Shown here: one piece after another, positions 26,028-34,082 of the stretch | How positions within the stretch are numbered: position 1 is the first letter of the stretch | How the letters are laid out: every line of letters starts with the position of its first letter | NCBI RefSeq assembly: GCF_900095385.1 | Contig: NZ_FMID01000055.1 | Span: 22,360-86,359, forward strand | DNA from: Methanoculleus chikugoensis | Lineage (GTDB): Archaea; Halobacteriota; Methanomicrobia; Methanomicrobiales; Methanoculleaceae | DNA: 64,000 bases | Direction of reading: 5' to 3' | Made by a program: the position numbers and the translations under genes | Notes under the pieces: model-generated | The model's input: the letters and a program-made list of their open reading frames with translations, nothing else | Databases searched by the model: none | What the model was told of the DNA's origin: nothing

Positions 26028-27088
26028 ACATGCTGGACGAGGGAGATCCCTACACCATCGCGTGGGATGCGGAGAACGAGTGTATCCTCTACATCGACCA
26101 GACCCTGCTCCCCGAACGCTACGAGCAGATGCGGTGCGTGACCGTCGACGACCTCGCCCGGGCGATCCGGAGGCTCGAGATCCGGGGAGCGCCGGCGCTC
26201 GGGATTGCCGGCGCGATGGGCGTGGCGCTCGCCGCCGTCCGGAGCAGGGAGACAGACCTTCAGCGGTTCTCGGGCGAGGTCGGCCGGGCGGGCGAACTCC
26301 TCAGGGGCACCCGTCCGACCGCGGTCAACCTCGCGTGGGGAATCGACAGCGTGCTCGGGAAGATGGCGCTGGCGGCATCGGTCGCGGAGGCGAAGGAGAT
26401 AGCGGTTGCCGAGGCGAACGCCGTCGCCGAGGAGGACGAACTGACCTGCCGGAGGCTCGGCGGGTTCGGCGAAGAACTCTTCCCGGAGAGGTGCACGGTG
26501 CTCACCCACTGCAACGCGGGAGCGCTCGCCTGCCGCTGCTGGGGAACGGCGCTCGGGACGATCCGGTCGGCGGTTGAAGCCGGAAAGGACGTGCGGGTGA
26601 TCGCCTGCGAGACCCGGCCGCTCAACCAGGGTTCGAGGCTCACCTGCTGGGAACTTGCCCGGGACGGGGTCGACGTGACCCTCATCCCCGACTCGTCGGC
26701 GGCGTACCTGATGCGGAAGGGGATGATCGACCTCGTCGTCGTCGGCGCCGACCGGATCACGAAGGATGCGGTCTTCAACAAGATCGGGACGTATATGCAT
26801 GCCGTCGCCGCCCGCCACCACGGCATACCGTTCTACGTCGCGGCGCCCGTCTCAACGTTCGACCTCTCCCGCGAGGAGACGGATATCACCGTCGAGGAGC
26901 GGGACCGCTCCGAACTCGCGTACTGCGGCGATAAAAGACTCGCGCCCGAGAGTGTGAACGTGCTCAACTACGCCTTCGACGCCACCCCGCTCGACCTCGT
27001 CGATGCGATCGTCACCGAGATCGGGGTGCTCCGGCCGCCGTATACGGAGTCGTTCCGGCTGGTCCGAGATAAGGAGGTCCGGCCATGA
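26024..27088 (+). CDS. mtnA: S-methyl-5-thioribose-1-phosphate isomerase family protein
   Basis: 354 residues of the MtnA/eIF2B-alpha-like fold. Features are IRGAPALGIAGAMG (substrate loop), the catalytic Cys in THCNAGALAC and the catalytic Asp in VVVGADRI. In archaea MtnA-type enzymes act in 5'-deoxyadenosine or methylthioadenosine salvage; related ribose-1,5-bisphosphate isomerases have a different N-terminus. Start at 26024 overlaps the previous stop (ATGA). A second Met lies two codons downstream. Confidence 0.88.
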   Translation: MNMLDEGDPYTIAWDAENECILYIDQTLLPERYEQMRCVTVDDLARAIRRLEIRGAPALGIAGAMGVALAAVRSRETDLQRFSGEVGRAGELLRGTRPTAVNLAWGIDSVLGKMALAASVAEAKEIAVAEANAVAEEDELTCRRLGGFGEELFPERCTVLTHCNAGALACRCWGTALGTIRSAVEAGKDVRVIACETRPLNQGSRLTCWELARDGVDVTLIPDSSAAYLMRKGMIDLVVVGADRITKDAVFNKIGTYMHAVAARHHGIPFYVAAPVSTFDLSREETDITVEERDRSELAYCGDKRLAPESVNVLNYAFDATPLDLVDAIVTEIGVLRPPYTESFRLVRDKEVRP

Positions 27089-27789
27089 GTTTCCTCGATT
27101 CCGAGATCTGGATCCAGTTGATGACCCTCATCGGGGAGGTCACGTTCTTCCTCATCCTCGGGATGCTCCTTGCCGCAGTAGCCCTCGCGATCATCGCCGC
27201 CGCCTCGATCACCCGGGGGAAGTTCTACTTACCGCAGATCCTGATACCCGGCATGGTCCTTTTAGAGGGGCTCGTGAAGGCGTTCTGCAAACTCCTCGGG
27301 CTGGACGACAAGGATCTCATCACGTTCTTCATAACGCTCAGGAACACCATGAACACGAAGGCCTTCTCCGAGACCCCCGTCGAGCAGCGGGCGGTCTTCC
27401 TGCCCCAATGCCTTCGCTCGGCGCAGTGTCCGGCAAACCTGACGCCGGAAGGCCTCAAATGCCGCAACTGCGGCCGCTGTTCGGTCGGGGAGAACACTGC
27501 GTGGCTTGAGAAACGCGGCTACCGGGTCTTCATCGTCCCGGGCTCGACGTTCATCAAGCGGATGGTCAAGAAGTATCACCCGCGGGCGATCATCGGCGTC
27601 GGCTGCCTCATGGAGGTAAAAGACGGGATCGATATGTCCGACCGGATAGGGATCGTCGCTCTCGGTGTCGTGAACCTAAAAGACGGGTGCGTGGAGACGG
27701 TAGCGGACTGGGGCGCGGTGAGAGATGCCGCTATGCTCGGCATCAAACATTCATCAGACCCCGTAGACTTTCACGGCCCTGCCGAATAA
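27085..27789 (+). CDS. DUF116 membrane-anchored cysteine protein
   Basis: 234 residues. One or two N-terminal membrane helices (about 10-45) are followed by a cytosolic DUF116 domain with conserved cysteines: FLPQCLRSAQCPA, GLKCRNCGRC and GVGCLMEVKDG. The cysteine pattern suggests an iron-sulfur or zinc site. Biochemical function of DUF116 is unknown. It overlaps mtnA by 4 bp, closing the operon that began with the carbonic-anhydrase-like gene. The end overlaps the convergent beta-helix gene by 36 bp. Confidence 0.83.
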   Translation: MSFLDSEIWIQLMTLIGEVTFFLILGMLLAAVALAIIAAASITRGKFYLPQILIPGMVLLEGLVKAFCKLLGLDDKDLITFFITLRNTMNTKAFSETPVEQRAVFLPQCLRSAQCPANLTPEGLKCRNCGRCSVGENTAWLEKRGYRVFIVPGSTFIKRMVKKYHPRAIIGVGCLMEVKDGIDMSDRIGIVALGVVNLKDGCVETVADWGAVRDAAMLGIKHSSDPVDFHGPAE

Positions 27790-28164
27790 CTGCTCGCTGG
27801 TGACCTTGCCGTAAACGAAGATCGTCTCGTCGCTGTTCACGGCACCGACCCTGACCCCCGGCCGGAGGGTGACGTTGCCCCCCGCCTTGACCGAATGGAG
27901 GCACGCGTTGTCGCAGATGGTGGCGGTCTCCAGAACCCTGAGCGGCCCTTTTATCCTGGCGTCATGGCCGACGACGATGCTGTCGGCCTCGACGAACCCG
28001 CCGACCGTCGAACCCGGCCCGAGTTCGAGGCGGCCGGCAACGACCATATTGCCCCAGATGTGCGTCTCGGGAGGGGTGATGAAATTCCCGTCTATCTTCA
28101 CGTTTCCGTCAAAAAAGGAACCTTTCGGTGCTATGTACGTGTCCCCGTGCCGGTAAACTTTCAT
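27754..28164 (-). CDS. Bactofilin-like polymer-forming beta-helix protein
   Basis: 136 residues in short beta-helix turns (FDGNVKIDGNF, IWGNMVVAGRLELGPGSTVGG, SIVVGHDARIKGPLRV) as in polymer-forming cytoskeletal proteins (bactofilins). The first residues are MKVYRHGDTYIAPKGSFFDG. AGGAGAT six bases before the ATG supports the start. Archaeal members are uncharacterised; a scaffold or surface role is inference. Confidence 0.75.
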   Translation of the reverse strand: MKVYRHGDTYIAPKGSFFDGNVKIDGNFITPPETHIWGNMVVAGRLELGPGSTVGGFVEADSIVVGHDARIKGPLRVLETATICDNACLHSVKAGGNVTLRPGVRVGAVNSDETIFVYGKVTSEQLFGRAVKVYGV

Positions 28165-28389
28165 GAAGATCTCCTGGATAACAGCTCGGCCCGTAACCTG
28201 ATAAAATTATCAGTGTGATTATCCAAACATTGCAGGGCTGCATCTGTTTTTTTGTCGGCCCATGTTCGCCGGATATTTACATCACCGGCGGAGTCTGTCG
28301 TTTCCCGTAGCCCGCGCTCCTGCCTCTATCGCGTAAGGCTCTATCTGTAGCCCTTTCCTCTGTCTCCGCCACACATGCTGTTATCTGTA

Positions 28390-28475
28390 GCCCCCACCCC
28401 GCCCGCGCTTCGCGCTCCTCCCCCGCCCACGAGGGGCGGGGGCAGTTATGGCGATATCCGGTGGAAAAACCATGT
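28390..28475 (+). repeat. G/C-rich element, right half, copy C1
   Basis: CCCCCACCCCGCCCGCGCTT-CGCGCTCCTCCCCCGCCC, then GGGGCGGGGGCAGTTATGGC and GATATCCGGTGGAAAAAC. The end is the reverse complement of the left terminus at 63933-63963. Confidence 0.75.
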
Positions 28476-28506
28476 CCCGGGGCACACACCACACTTTTCA
28501 GCATCT

Positions 28507-28700
28507 TCCCATCCAGTGGACCGTGGGGGTATCGCCATTGGGGGTGGGGCTGACGGGGAGGGGGAGCATCCTCCTCTCCTGTCTCTATCGCGTAAGGCTC
28601 TATCGATAGCCCCCACCCCGCCCGGCCTTCGGCCTCCTCCCCCGCCCGCAAGGGGCGGGGGCAGTGCGTGGCGATATCCACAGAAAGCCGTGTACGGTTC
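28507..28700 (+). repeat. G/C-rich element, near-complete copy C2
   Basis: Left terminus CCATCCAGTGGACCGTGGGG, then GTATCGCCATTGGGGGTGGG, GCTGACGGGGAGGGGGAGC and CTCCTGTCTCTATCGCGTAA. The GGCCTTCGGCC hairpin and GGGGCGGGGGCAGTGCGTGG follow, with right terminus CGATATCCACAGAAAGCCGT. About 190 bases. Confidence 0.75.
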
Positions 28701-28742
28701 TCCCCATCCTGTGGATCGTGGTGAGTATCGCTATTGGGTGAA

Positions 28743-28785
28743 CGACGTCCTGAAAGGACGGAGATCGAGCACTGAAGGTGCGAAG
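28743..28785 (+). repeat. Short hairpin repeat element, copy 2
   Basis: Starts CGACGTCCTGAAAGGACG with perfect hairpin CGTCCT-GAA-AGGACG (28746-28760), then GAGATCGA and a second hairpin GCACT-GAA-GGTGC (28769-28781) with one G-T pair. Confidence 0.7.
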
Positions 28786-28854
28786 AGGGGGCGGGCGGGA
28801 GTGCGATGAGTGGGACGGCCGGATGAAGGTATTGAACTATCGGGGTTCCCGCGG

Positions 28855-29694
28855 TCATATCACCGCGGCAATCGCAAAGACCGCAAGCGCGGCAAACATC
28901 CCCATTCGCAGGATCGATGTCGCACCGGACTCCCGGACGCAGCCCGGCGTCGTGCATCTAAGACCCCGGAAGGCCCCGAAGAGGATGACGAGATCCACGA
29001 CCGCGATGCCGGCGAGGTACAAGAGGCCCCACCAGTCGCCGGAGGGGAGGAGGCTCACCACCACGGCGCCGCAGGCGCAGGCGAACGCGAAGATCCCCGT
29101 CCTCTGGACGCCGACGATCATGGGTAAGGTGCGTGCGCCCCCCGCCGCGTCCCCGTCGACGTCTTCCGCATCTTTCAGGAGTTCCCTCGCGATGGTCGCA
29201 AGGAACGTGATCGCCGCGAGCGAGAGGTTCCGGACCAGCCCCTCGATGCCCGCAAACGCTCCGCCGAAGAGGAAGACGCTCGCCGTCAGGTAGGCGACGG
29301 CTCCGTTGCCGAGGACGGGGATGCGCTTCAGCCGGACGGCGTAGGCGACGAGGATGCTCGAGTTTATGACGGCGATCGCAAGGCAGAGCGGCGGTGTCAG
29401 GGCGGCAATCGCGATGCCGGCGATAAAGAGCGCCGCTGCATACGCCCTTGCACCGCCAAGGCTGATCTCCCCTGCCGGTATGGGGCGGTCGGGGCGGTTG
29501 ATCCGGTCGATATCAACGTCGCAGACGTCGTTGATGACGTTCCCGCCGGCGGTGATGAGCGCGACGATCACGGCGAGCAGGAGCGACGGCGGGGTGAGCG
29601 TCCCGGTGGCGATGAGATAGCCGATGAGCGCGGTAAGGCCGGCAACGACGGCGTTGTGCGGGCGGGTAATCCGGATGAATGCGGCGGCGCTCAT
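28855..29694 (-). CDS. Digeranylgeranylglyceryl phosphate synthase (UbiA family)
   Basis: 279 residues with about 8-9 membrane helices. It would attach the second geranylgeranyl chain to geranylgeranylglyceryl phosphate in archaeal ether-lipid synthesis. The two Mg-prenyl-diphosphate motifs are NVINDVCDVDIDRINRPDRP (about 48-67) and KDAEDVDGDAAGGARTLP. The RINRPDRPIPAGEIS form is typical of DGGGP synthases. The ATG at 29694 (MSAAAFIRITRPHN) is the natural start; the longer open frame runs into tRNA-Arg. A second, more divergent UbiA is at 54422. Confidence 0.9.
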   Translation of the reverse strand: MSAAAFIRITRPHNAVVAGLTALIGYLIATGTLTPPSLLLAVIVALITAGGNVINDVCDVDIDRINRPDRPIPAGEISLGGARAYAAALFIAGIAIAALTPPLCLAIAVINSSILVAYAVRLKRIPVLGNGAVAYLTASVFLFGGAFAGIEGLVRNLSLAAITFLATIARELLKDAEDVDGDAAGGARTLPMIVGVQRTGIFAFACACGAVVVSLLPSGDWWGLLYLAGIAVVDLVILFGAFRGLRCTTPGCVRESGATSILRMGMFAALAVFAIAAVI

Positions 29695-29768
29695 TCTTGA
29701 AGAGGTAGGTTCTCTGGCGGAAGATAAATAACCCGAGGGTCTATCGTGGGTTGGATTCGGAAAAACGA

Positions 29769-29843
29769 CGGGCTTGGGGGGATTTGAACCCCCGACATTC
29801 AGCTTAGGAGGCTGACGCCATGTCCGGACTAGGCCACAAGCCC
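29769..29843 (-). tRNA. tRNA-Arg (CCT)
   Basis: Read on the minus strand: acceptor GGGCTTG/CAAGCCC with discriminator G, anticodon stem TCAGC/GCTGA and loop CTCCTAA giving anticodon CCT, T arm GGGGG-TTCAAAT-CCCCC. 75 nucleotides, no intron, no encoded CCA. It sits between the DGGGP synthase and trm1 genes. Confidence 0.93.
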
Positions 29844-29912
29844 ATACCCTGGAGTAGAAGTATTGCTCATGAGAAGGTATAAGCGTATCGAGCATCCACC
29901 TTTTCGGGAAGC

Positions 29913-31028
29913 ATGGACGTTGTCGAGGTTACCGAAGGAAGAACCAGGTTTCTCGTACCCAGACAGGATCCTCGCCTCCAGTTCCCGCCGGGAAGCGGCC
30001 CGGTCTTTTATAATGCGCGCATGGAGATGAACCGGGACGCCACCGTCCTCCTGCTCGCCGTACTGAGGCCACAGAGTTACCTCGACGCGATGGGCGCATC
30101 CGGTGTCCGGGGCCTCAGAGTGGCACACGAGGTCGGGATACCGGTGACGATCAACGACCGGAACGCGCAAGCGGTCGATCTCGCCCGGCGGAACGCGGAG
30201 GCGCTGGGTCTCGCCGTCGAGGTCACCCGCGAGGACGCGAACGTCCTGATGAGCGGGAGAACGTTCGATGCCGTCGACCTCGACCCCTTCGGAACGCCGG
30301 CGCCGTTCGTCGACTCCGCGGCCCGGAGCGCCGGGAACTACCTCTTCGTCACCGCCACCGACACCGCGCCGCTCTGCGGGGCGCACCTGAAGGCAGGCAT
30401 GCGCCGTTACTTCTCCCGGCCCCGGAACACCGAGTACCACGCCGAGGTCGGTCTCCGGACGCTGATGGGGTTCGTGGCACGCGAGGTGATCAAGTACGAC
30501 CGCGGGGTGGAACCGCTCTTCTGCTACGCGCACGAGCACTTCCACCGCCTGCACCTGCGGCTCCGGTACGGGGCTGCGGCGGCCGACCGGGCGCTTGCAC
30601 GGATCGGCTACGTGATGCAGTGTCCAGACTGCCTCTACCGCTCGGAGAGGACCGGAATGCTCCCCGAACCGGAAGAGTGCCCGCTCTGCGGCGCGAGCCT
30701 CGTGCCGGTCGGCCCGCTCTGGACGGGGAGGATCAACGACGATGCGACGCTTGCCGCGATGCAGGAGGGCCTGGCGTCGGTCACGGCCGGAACCGGGACG
30801 CGGATCGGGCGGCTGCTCGCGACCTGCCGGCAGGAACTCGATACGTCGAGCCACTACGACTACCACGTCGTCGCAAAACGCCTGCGGCTCTCTCCTGCCG
30901 GGATCGAGAGTGTCATCGGGCGGTTGCAGGCTCTCGGCTACCAGGCAAGCCGCGCACACTACTCGGGAACGGCGATAAAGACCGATGCGCCGCTCCCGGT
31001 CCTCGAAGAAGTGATCAGCGGCGGGTGA
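29913..31028 (+). CDS. trm1: tRNA (guanine26-N2)-dimethyltransferase
   Basis: 371 residues. Forms m2,2G26 in tRNA using AdoMet. N-terminal Trm1 features EGRTRFLVP and VFYNARMEMNRD precede the AdoMet motif LDAMGASGVRG (about 57-67). The catalytic strand DLDPFGTPAPF follows, with a C-terminal zinc-binding region (CPDC ... CPLCG, about 240-265). Start at 29913. The 3' end overlaps the convergent DRG gene by 14 bp. Proximity to tRNA-Arg is probably coincidental. Confidence 0.95.
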   Translation: MDVVEVTEGRTRFLVPRQDPRLQFPPGSGPVFYNARMEMNRDATVLLLAVLRPQSYLDAMGASGVRGLRVAHEVGIPVTINDRNAQAVDLARRNAEALGLAVEVTREDANVLMSGRTFDAVDLDPFGTPAPFVDSAARSAGNYLFVTATDTAPLCGAHLKAGMRRYFSRPRNTEYHAEVGLRTLMGFVAREVIKYDRGVEPLFCYAHEHFHRLHLRLRYGAAAADRALARIGYVMQCPDCLYRSERTGMLPEPEECPLCGASLVPVGPLWTGRINDDATLAAMQEGLASVTAGTGTRIGRLLATCRQELDTSSHYDYHVVAKRLRLSPAGIESVIGRLQALGYQASRAHYSGTAIKTDAPLPVLEEVISGG

Positions 31029-32130
31029 CGACGGTGAGGACGTCCCCGTCCGCGAGCTGGTGAGTGATGCCGACGCGTTGCGCGTCGTGTTTGGCCGAGT
31101 CGCCCCAGACTTTTGCGTAACGGAACTTGTCGGCGAAGTCCCGGTGAAGGCGGTTGCAGACATCCTCGATCGTTGCGGGGCTCCTGATGATCAACGGTTC
31201 TTCCATATCCGCAGGGCCGCCGACGGGTTTCAAGTAGACCCGCATGAAGCCCAGGTTCTCGAATATGGCGTCTTTGAGTTCTTCGATGTGGTAGCCGCTG
31301 TGGGCGGATATCATGATCGGCGTTTCGCCGAACCGCTCGGTCAACTCGCTCTCGATCTTCGCCCGGGTCTTCTCTTCCACCAGGTCGACCTTATTGACCG
31401 CGATGAACGCGGGGACGTAGACACGGTTCCCGATCATTGCGTCGATGAAGTCGTCCTGTGTGACATCGCTACGAATCAGGACATCGGCGTTGACGATCTT
31501 GTTCTCTGCCAGGATTGCACGGATCTCCTCGAGATCGAGGTCGACGGCGCCGACGGTGTTCAGCCGGATACCGCCGGATCCGGCCTTCTTGATGGTGATA
31601 TCGGGTTTTAGCCGGTTGATCCTGATGCCGGCATCGTGAAGTTCCCGGAGAAGGACGTCCACGTGCTTCTCGTTGAAGACGTCGACCAGAACCAGGATCA
31701 GGTCTGCGGAACGGACGACGGCGATAACCTCTTTCCCGCGGCCCTTGCCCATGGCCGCACCCGCGATAAGGCCGGGGATATCAAGGATCTGGATCTTTGC
31801 ACCCCGGTGCTCCATCGAGCCCGGGATGACCGAGACGGTCGTGAAGGCGTAGGCCGCCGTCTCGCTGAGTTCCGAACCGGTGAGCCTGTTGAGCAGCGTA
31901 CTTTTACCGACCGATGGGAAGCCGACCAGGACGACGGTGGCGTCTCCCGACTTCTTCACGGAGTAGCCCTCACCCCCGCCCGAGGACGCCATGGCCCGGG
32001 CTACCGCATCGTCACGGATCTTTGCGAGTTTCGCCTTGACGCGGCCGATATGTTTGGAGGTCGCCTTGTTGTACGGGGTATTCTTGAGCTCGTCCTCAAG
32101 TTCTCGTATCTGCTCTTCGACACTGCTCAT
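31015..32130 (-). CDS. DRG-type OBG GTPase
   Basis: 371 residues. G-domain motifs are G1 GFPSVGKST (about 70-78), G3 DIPGL and G4 NKVD. A helical N-terminus (VEEQIRELEDELKNTPYNKATSKHIG, read in parts) and a C-terminal TGS domain (VWGDSAKHDAQRVG ... LADGDVLTVV) make this the archaeal DRG family, which in eukaryotes associates with polysomes. Length is the family norm. It ends inside the trm1 3' end. Confidence 0.93.
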   Translation of the reverse strand: MSSVEEQIRELEDELKNTPYNKATSKHIGRVKAKLAKIRDDAVARAMASSGGGEGYSVKKSGDATVVLVGFPSVGKSTLLNRLTGSELSETAAYAFTTVSVIPGSMEHRGAKIQILDIPGLIAGAAMGKGRGKEVIAVVRSADLILVLVDVFNEKHVDVLLRELHDAGIRINRLKPDITIKKAGSGGIRLNTVGAVDLDLEEIRAILAENKIVNADVLIRSDVTQDDFIDAMIGNRVYVPAFIAVNKVDLVEEKTRAKIESELTERFGETPIMISAHSGYHIEELKDAIFENLGFMRVYLKPVGGPADMEEPLIIRSPATIEDVCNRLHRDFADKFRYAKVWGDSAKHDAQRVGITHQLADGDVLTVVTRR

Positions 32131-32291
32131 TGCTGCCGATACAGATATGCGGGGAAGCTACTTATTGGTGTCTGTGATGAAAATCACGAAGCGAAGGGAA
32201 AATTCCGGCCCGTATAGGGTTTAGATTGTCCGGCTACCGGGATGACCGGAGAAGGCGGAGGACGGGACAGGTTTAAGTATGATAACGGCCA

Positions 32292-32301
32292 ATAATTTAG
32301 A
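32292..32301 (+). promoter_or_regulatory. Probable TATA box for tRNA-Glu
   Basis: ATAATTTAG, about 20-27 bases before the tRNA 5' end, is the nearest strong A/T box; a second A/T patch (GGTTTAAGTATGATAA) lies at 32269-32284. Confidence 0.4.
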
Positions 32302-32318
32302 GCACGTTGGTGCAATGC

Positions 32319-32393
32319 GCTGCTATAGTGTAGACCGGCCAATCATGCAGGACTCTCACTCCTGCGACTGGGGTTCGAATCCCCATAGCAGCA
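32319..32393 (+). tRNA. tRNA-Glu (CTC)
   Basis: Acceptor GCTGCTA/TAGCAGC with discriminator A, anticodon stem CAGGA/TCCTG and loop CTCTCAC giving CTC, T arm TGGGG-TTCGAAT-CCCCA. 75 nucleotides. tRNA genes are frequent integration sites, and the accessory island begins about 1.4 kb downstream, but no att repeat of the tRNA end was spotted. Confidence 0.94.
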
Positions 32394-32451
32394 TTCTGTT
32401 CTGAGGGCAAGCGCCCATTTCTGCACCGCTCCCCGAGATAGAGACGATACC

Positions 32452-33660
32452 ATGCACCGCTCCCCCGACAGTGCCCGGAAACCTCAGAAGTATCTCGGGG
32501 AACGCGGCCTTGTCGTCCTTATTGCGCTGCTCTCCGCCTTCGTCCCGCTCTCGACCGATCTCTACCTCCCTGCCCTTCCCGGGATGGGGGATTACTTCGG
32601 CGTCTCCGCGAGCCAGACAAACCTCACCCTGATCCTCTTCTTCATCTTCTTCAGCCTCGGGCTGCTCTTCTGGGGGCCGCTCTCCGACAAATACGGCCGC
32701 CGGCCCGTCCTGCTTACGGGGCTTGCCCTGTATGTCGCCGCAAGCGTCGGATGCGCTTTATCCTGGGATGTATGGCACCTGATCGCCTTCCGCATTCTCC
32801 AGGCGATCGGGGGGAGTGCTGCTGCTGCGGTCGCGACCGCGATGGTCAAAGACGCCTACGACGGGAGAAAACGGGAGTCGGTGCTCGTGCTCGTCCAGTC
32901 GATGGTGGTCATCTCGCCCGCCGTCGCCCCGGTCCTCGGGGCGTTCATGCTCCCCTACACTTCGTGGCGGGGCCTCTTTGCGGCACTCGCCCTCATCGGC
33001 GTCGTCTCGCTCGTCGGCGGTCTCCTCCTCGAAGAGACCATACCCTCGCGGCATAACGGCACCGTGGGGCAGTCCGTCCGCCGGCTCGGGGCGGTGCTCA
33101 AGAACCCCGGTTTCGCCTCGCTCCTCATCGTCTTCTCGCTCGTGAGCACCGCATCGCTCGCGTTCGTCTCCGCTTCGTCGTATATCTACCAGGAGGGGTT
33201 CGGGCTCTCGGAACAGTCGTACAGTTTCTACTTCGCCCTCAACGCCGCAGGCCTGATAGCCGGCCCGTTCCTCTACCTCCGGCTCTCCCGGCACGCGAGC
33301 CGCAGAACGATCGTCGCCTCCGGATTCGCCGTCATCCTCGCCGGTGGCGCACTCGTCTGCCTCTTCGGGAACCTGGGGCCGCTCTTCTTTGCCCTCGCCC
33401 TCTTCCCGGCCTCCATGATGGGCAGCTGCGTGCGTTCCCCGGGAGCATTCCTCATGCTCGAACAGCAGAAGGAGGATACGGGCTCCGCGTCAGCCCTGAT
33501 CAACTGCTCGGGCCTCGTCTTCGGCAGTGCCGGGATGGTTCTCGTCTTCCTTGCCGGGGAGAATCTCGTCCTCAGCCTCGGGGCGATCAACGTGGCGGTC
33601 GGGATGGTGTGTCTCGTGGGATGGGCGGCGATCGGGAGACGGGGGCTGGTGAGGTTCTGA
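32452..33660 (+). CDS. MFS drug-efflux transporter, Bcr/CflA type
   Basis: 402 residues with 12 predicted membrane helices. The motif after helix 1 (LSTDLYLPALPGMGDYFGVS) and the loop LLFWGPLSDKYGRRPVLLTG (motif A, GPLSDKYGRRP) are diagnostic for the DHA1 Bcr/CflA group, which exports drugs or sulfonamides by proton antiport. Substrate here is unknown. A coupled 52-codon ORF begins 2 bases after the stop. Confidence 0.9.
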   Translation: MHRSPDSARKPQKYLGERGLVVLIALLSAFVPLSTDLYLPALPGMGDYFGVSASQTNLTLILFFIFFSLGLLFWGPLSDKYGRRPVLLTGLALYVAASVGCALSWDVWHLIAFRILQAIGGSAAAAVATAMVKDAYDGRKRESVLVLVQSMVVISPAVAPVLGAFMLPYTSWRGLFAALALIGVVSLVGGLLLEETIPSRHNGTVGQSVRRLGAVLKNPGFASLLIVFSLVSTASLAFVSASSYIYQEGFGLSEQSYSFYFALNAAGLIAGPFLYLRLSRHASRRTIVASGFAVILAGGALVCLFGNLGPLFFALALFPASMMGSCVRSPGAFLMLEQQKEDTGSASALINCSGLVFGSAGMVLVFLAGENLVLSLGAINVAVGMVCLVGWAAIGRRGLVRF

Positions 33661-33661
33661 A

Positions 33662-33820
33662 ATGATCCTGAAGTACACCCCGCCGAAGAAGAAACTTTCG
33701 GAGATCCTCAAAGAATTCGGGCCGAACCCTGCGCTGGCCGACTCGGTCGCGAAAGCCTCGCGCGAGATGAGAAATGCTTCGATGCCGACGCTTGATACGC
33801 ATTTATACCGATCGTTTTGA
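33662..33820 (+). CDS. Short coupled ORF, possibly a truncated gene at the island border
   Basis: 52 residues (MILKYTPPKKKLSEILKEFG ... SMPTLDTHLYRSF). It starts 2 bases after the MFS stop with GAGGTTCTG acting as ribosome site. The first 40 codons have host-like G/C use; the last codons fall into the A/T-rich sequence that begins at about 33800. This suggests that a longer gene was cut by insertion of the accessory island. Equally it may be a real small protein. No family recognised. Confidence 0.5.
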   Translation: MILKYTPPKKKLSEILKEFGPNPALADSVAKASREMRNASMPTLDTHLYRSF

Positions 33821-33842
33821 AAAATATTTTCAAATTTTCCTC

Positions 33843-33968
33843 TCACCTCTTACTGTTCTTCTCCCCTGCAGACATCGCTCGGGCCTTAAAATCTTTGCTG
33901 GAACCAGTTTTATCCGAGTGCGACTGAATTCGCTGTGCATCCGCTTTGGTCATACCCTTTTTTGTCAT
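33843..33968 (-). CDS. Small seed-maturation-protein-like peptide
   Basis: 41 residues, MTKKGMTKADAQRIQSHSDK then TGSSKDFKARAMSAGEKNSKR. This follows the pattern M-T-K-x-x-A-x-R-I-Q-S ... F-x-x-R-A-x-x-A-x-x-N of small SMP-like proteins found on many bacterial and archaeal mobile elements. GGAGG lies six bases before the ATG, strongly supporting translation. It is hydrophilic and probably unfolded. Function unknown; such genes often accompany accessory islands. It lies downstream of the viperin gene on the same strand with about 114 bases between. Confidence 0.7.
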   Translation of the reverse strand: MTKKGMTKADAQRIQSHSDKTGSSKDFKARAMSAGEKNSKR

Positions 33969-34082
33969 ATACGCCCTCCTTTTCAGTGAGTTTTCTCAAC
34001 ACGACTCATCAGTTAATGGTTAAATGTGGTTCACTTCTACACCCTACCACCTCCTCTAATCACGATCCAGAAAGCCTACCAC

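Larger units (their letters stand above)
28165..28854. other. Gene-free region with repeat elements
   Basis: About 690 bases dominated by the G/C-rich element (a right half at 28390-28475 and an essentially whole unit at 28507-28700), followed at 28743-28785 by the short hairpin element. Upstream (28321-28355) is another fragment with GCCTCTATCGCGTAAGGCTC. No coding frame is convincing. Confidence 0.65.

Noticed and set aside
28321..28785. Possible CRISPR array in the repeat-rich region
   Set aside because: Repeats are long, of unequal spacing and in part inverted; there are no short direct repeats with regular spacers and no cas genes in the window.
32319..33820. tRNA-Glu as integration site of the accessory island
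   Set aside because: The intact MFS gene lies between, and I found no second copy of the tRNA 3' end near the right border.
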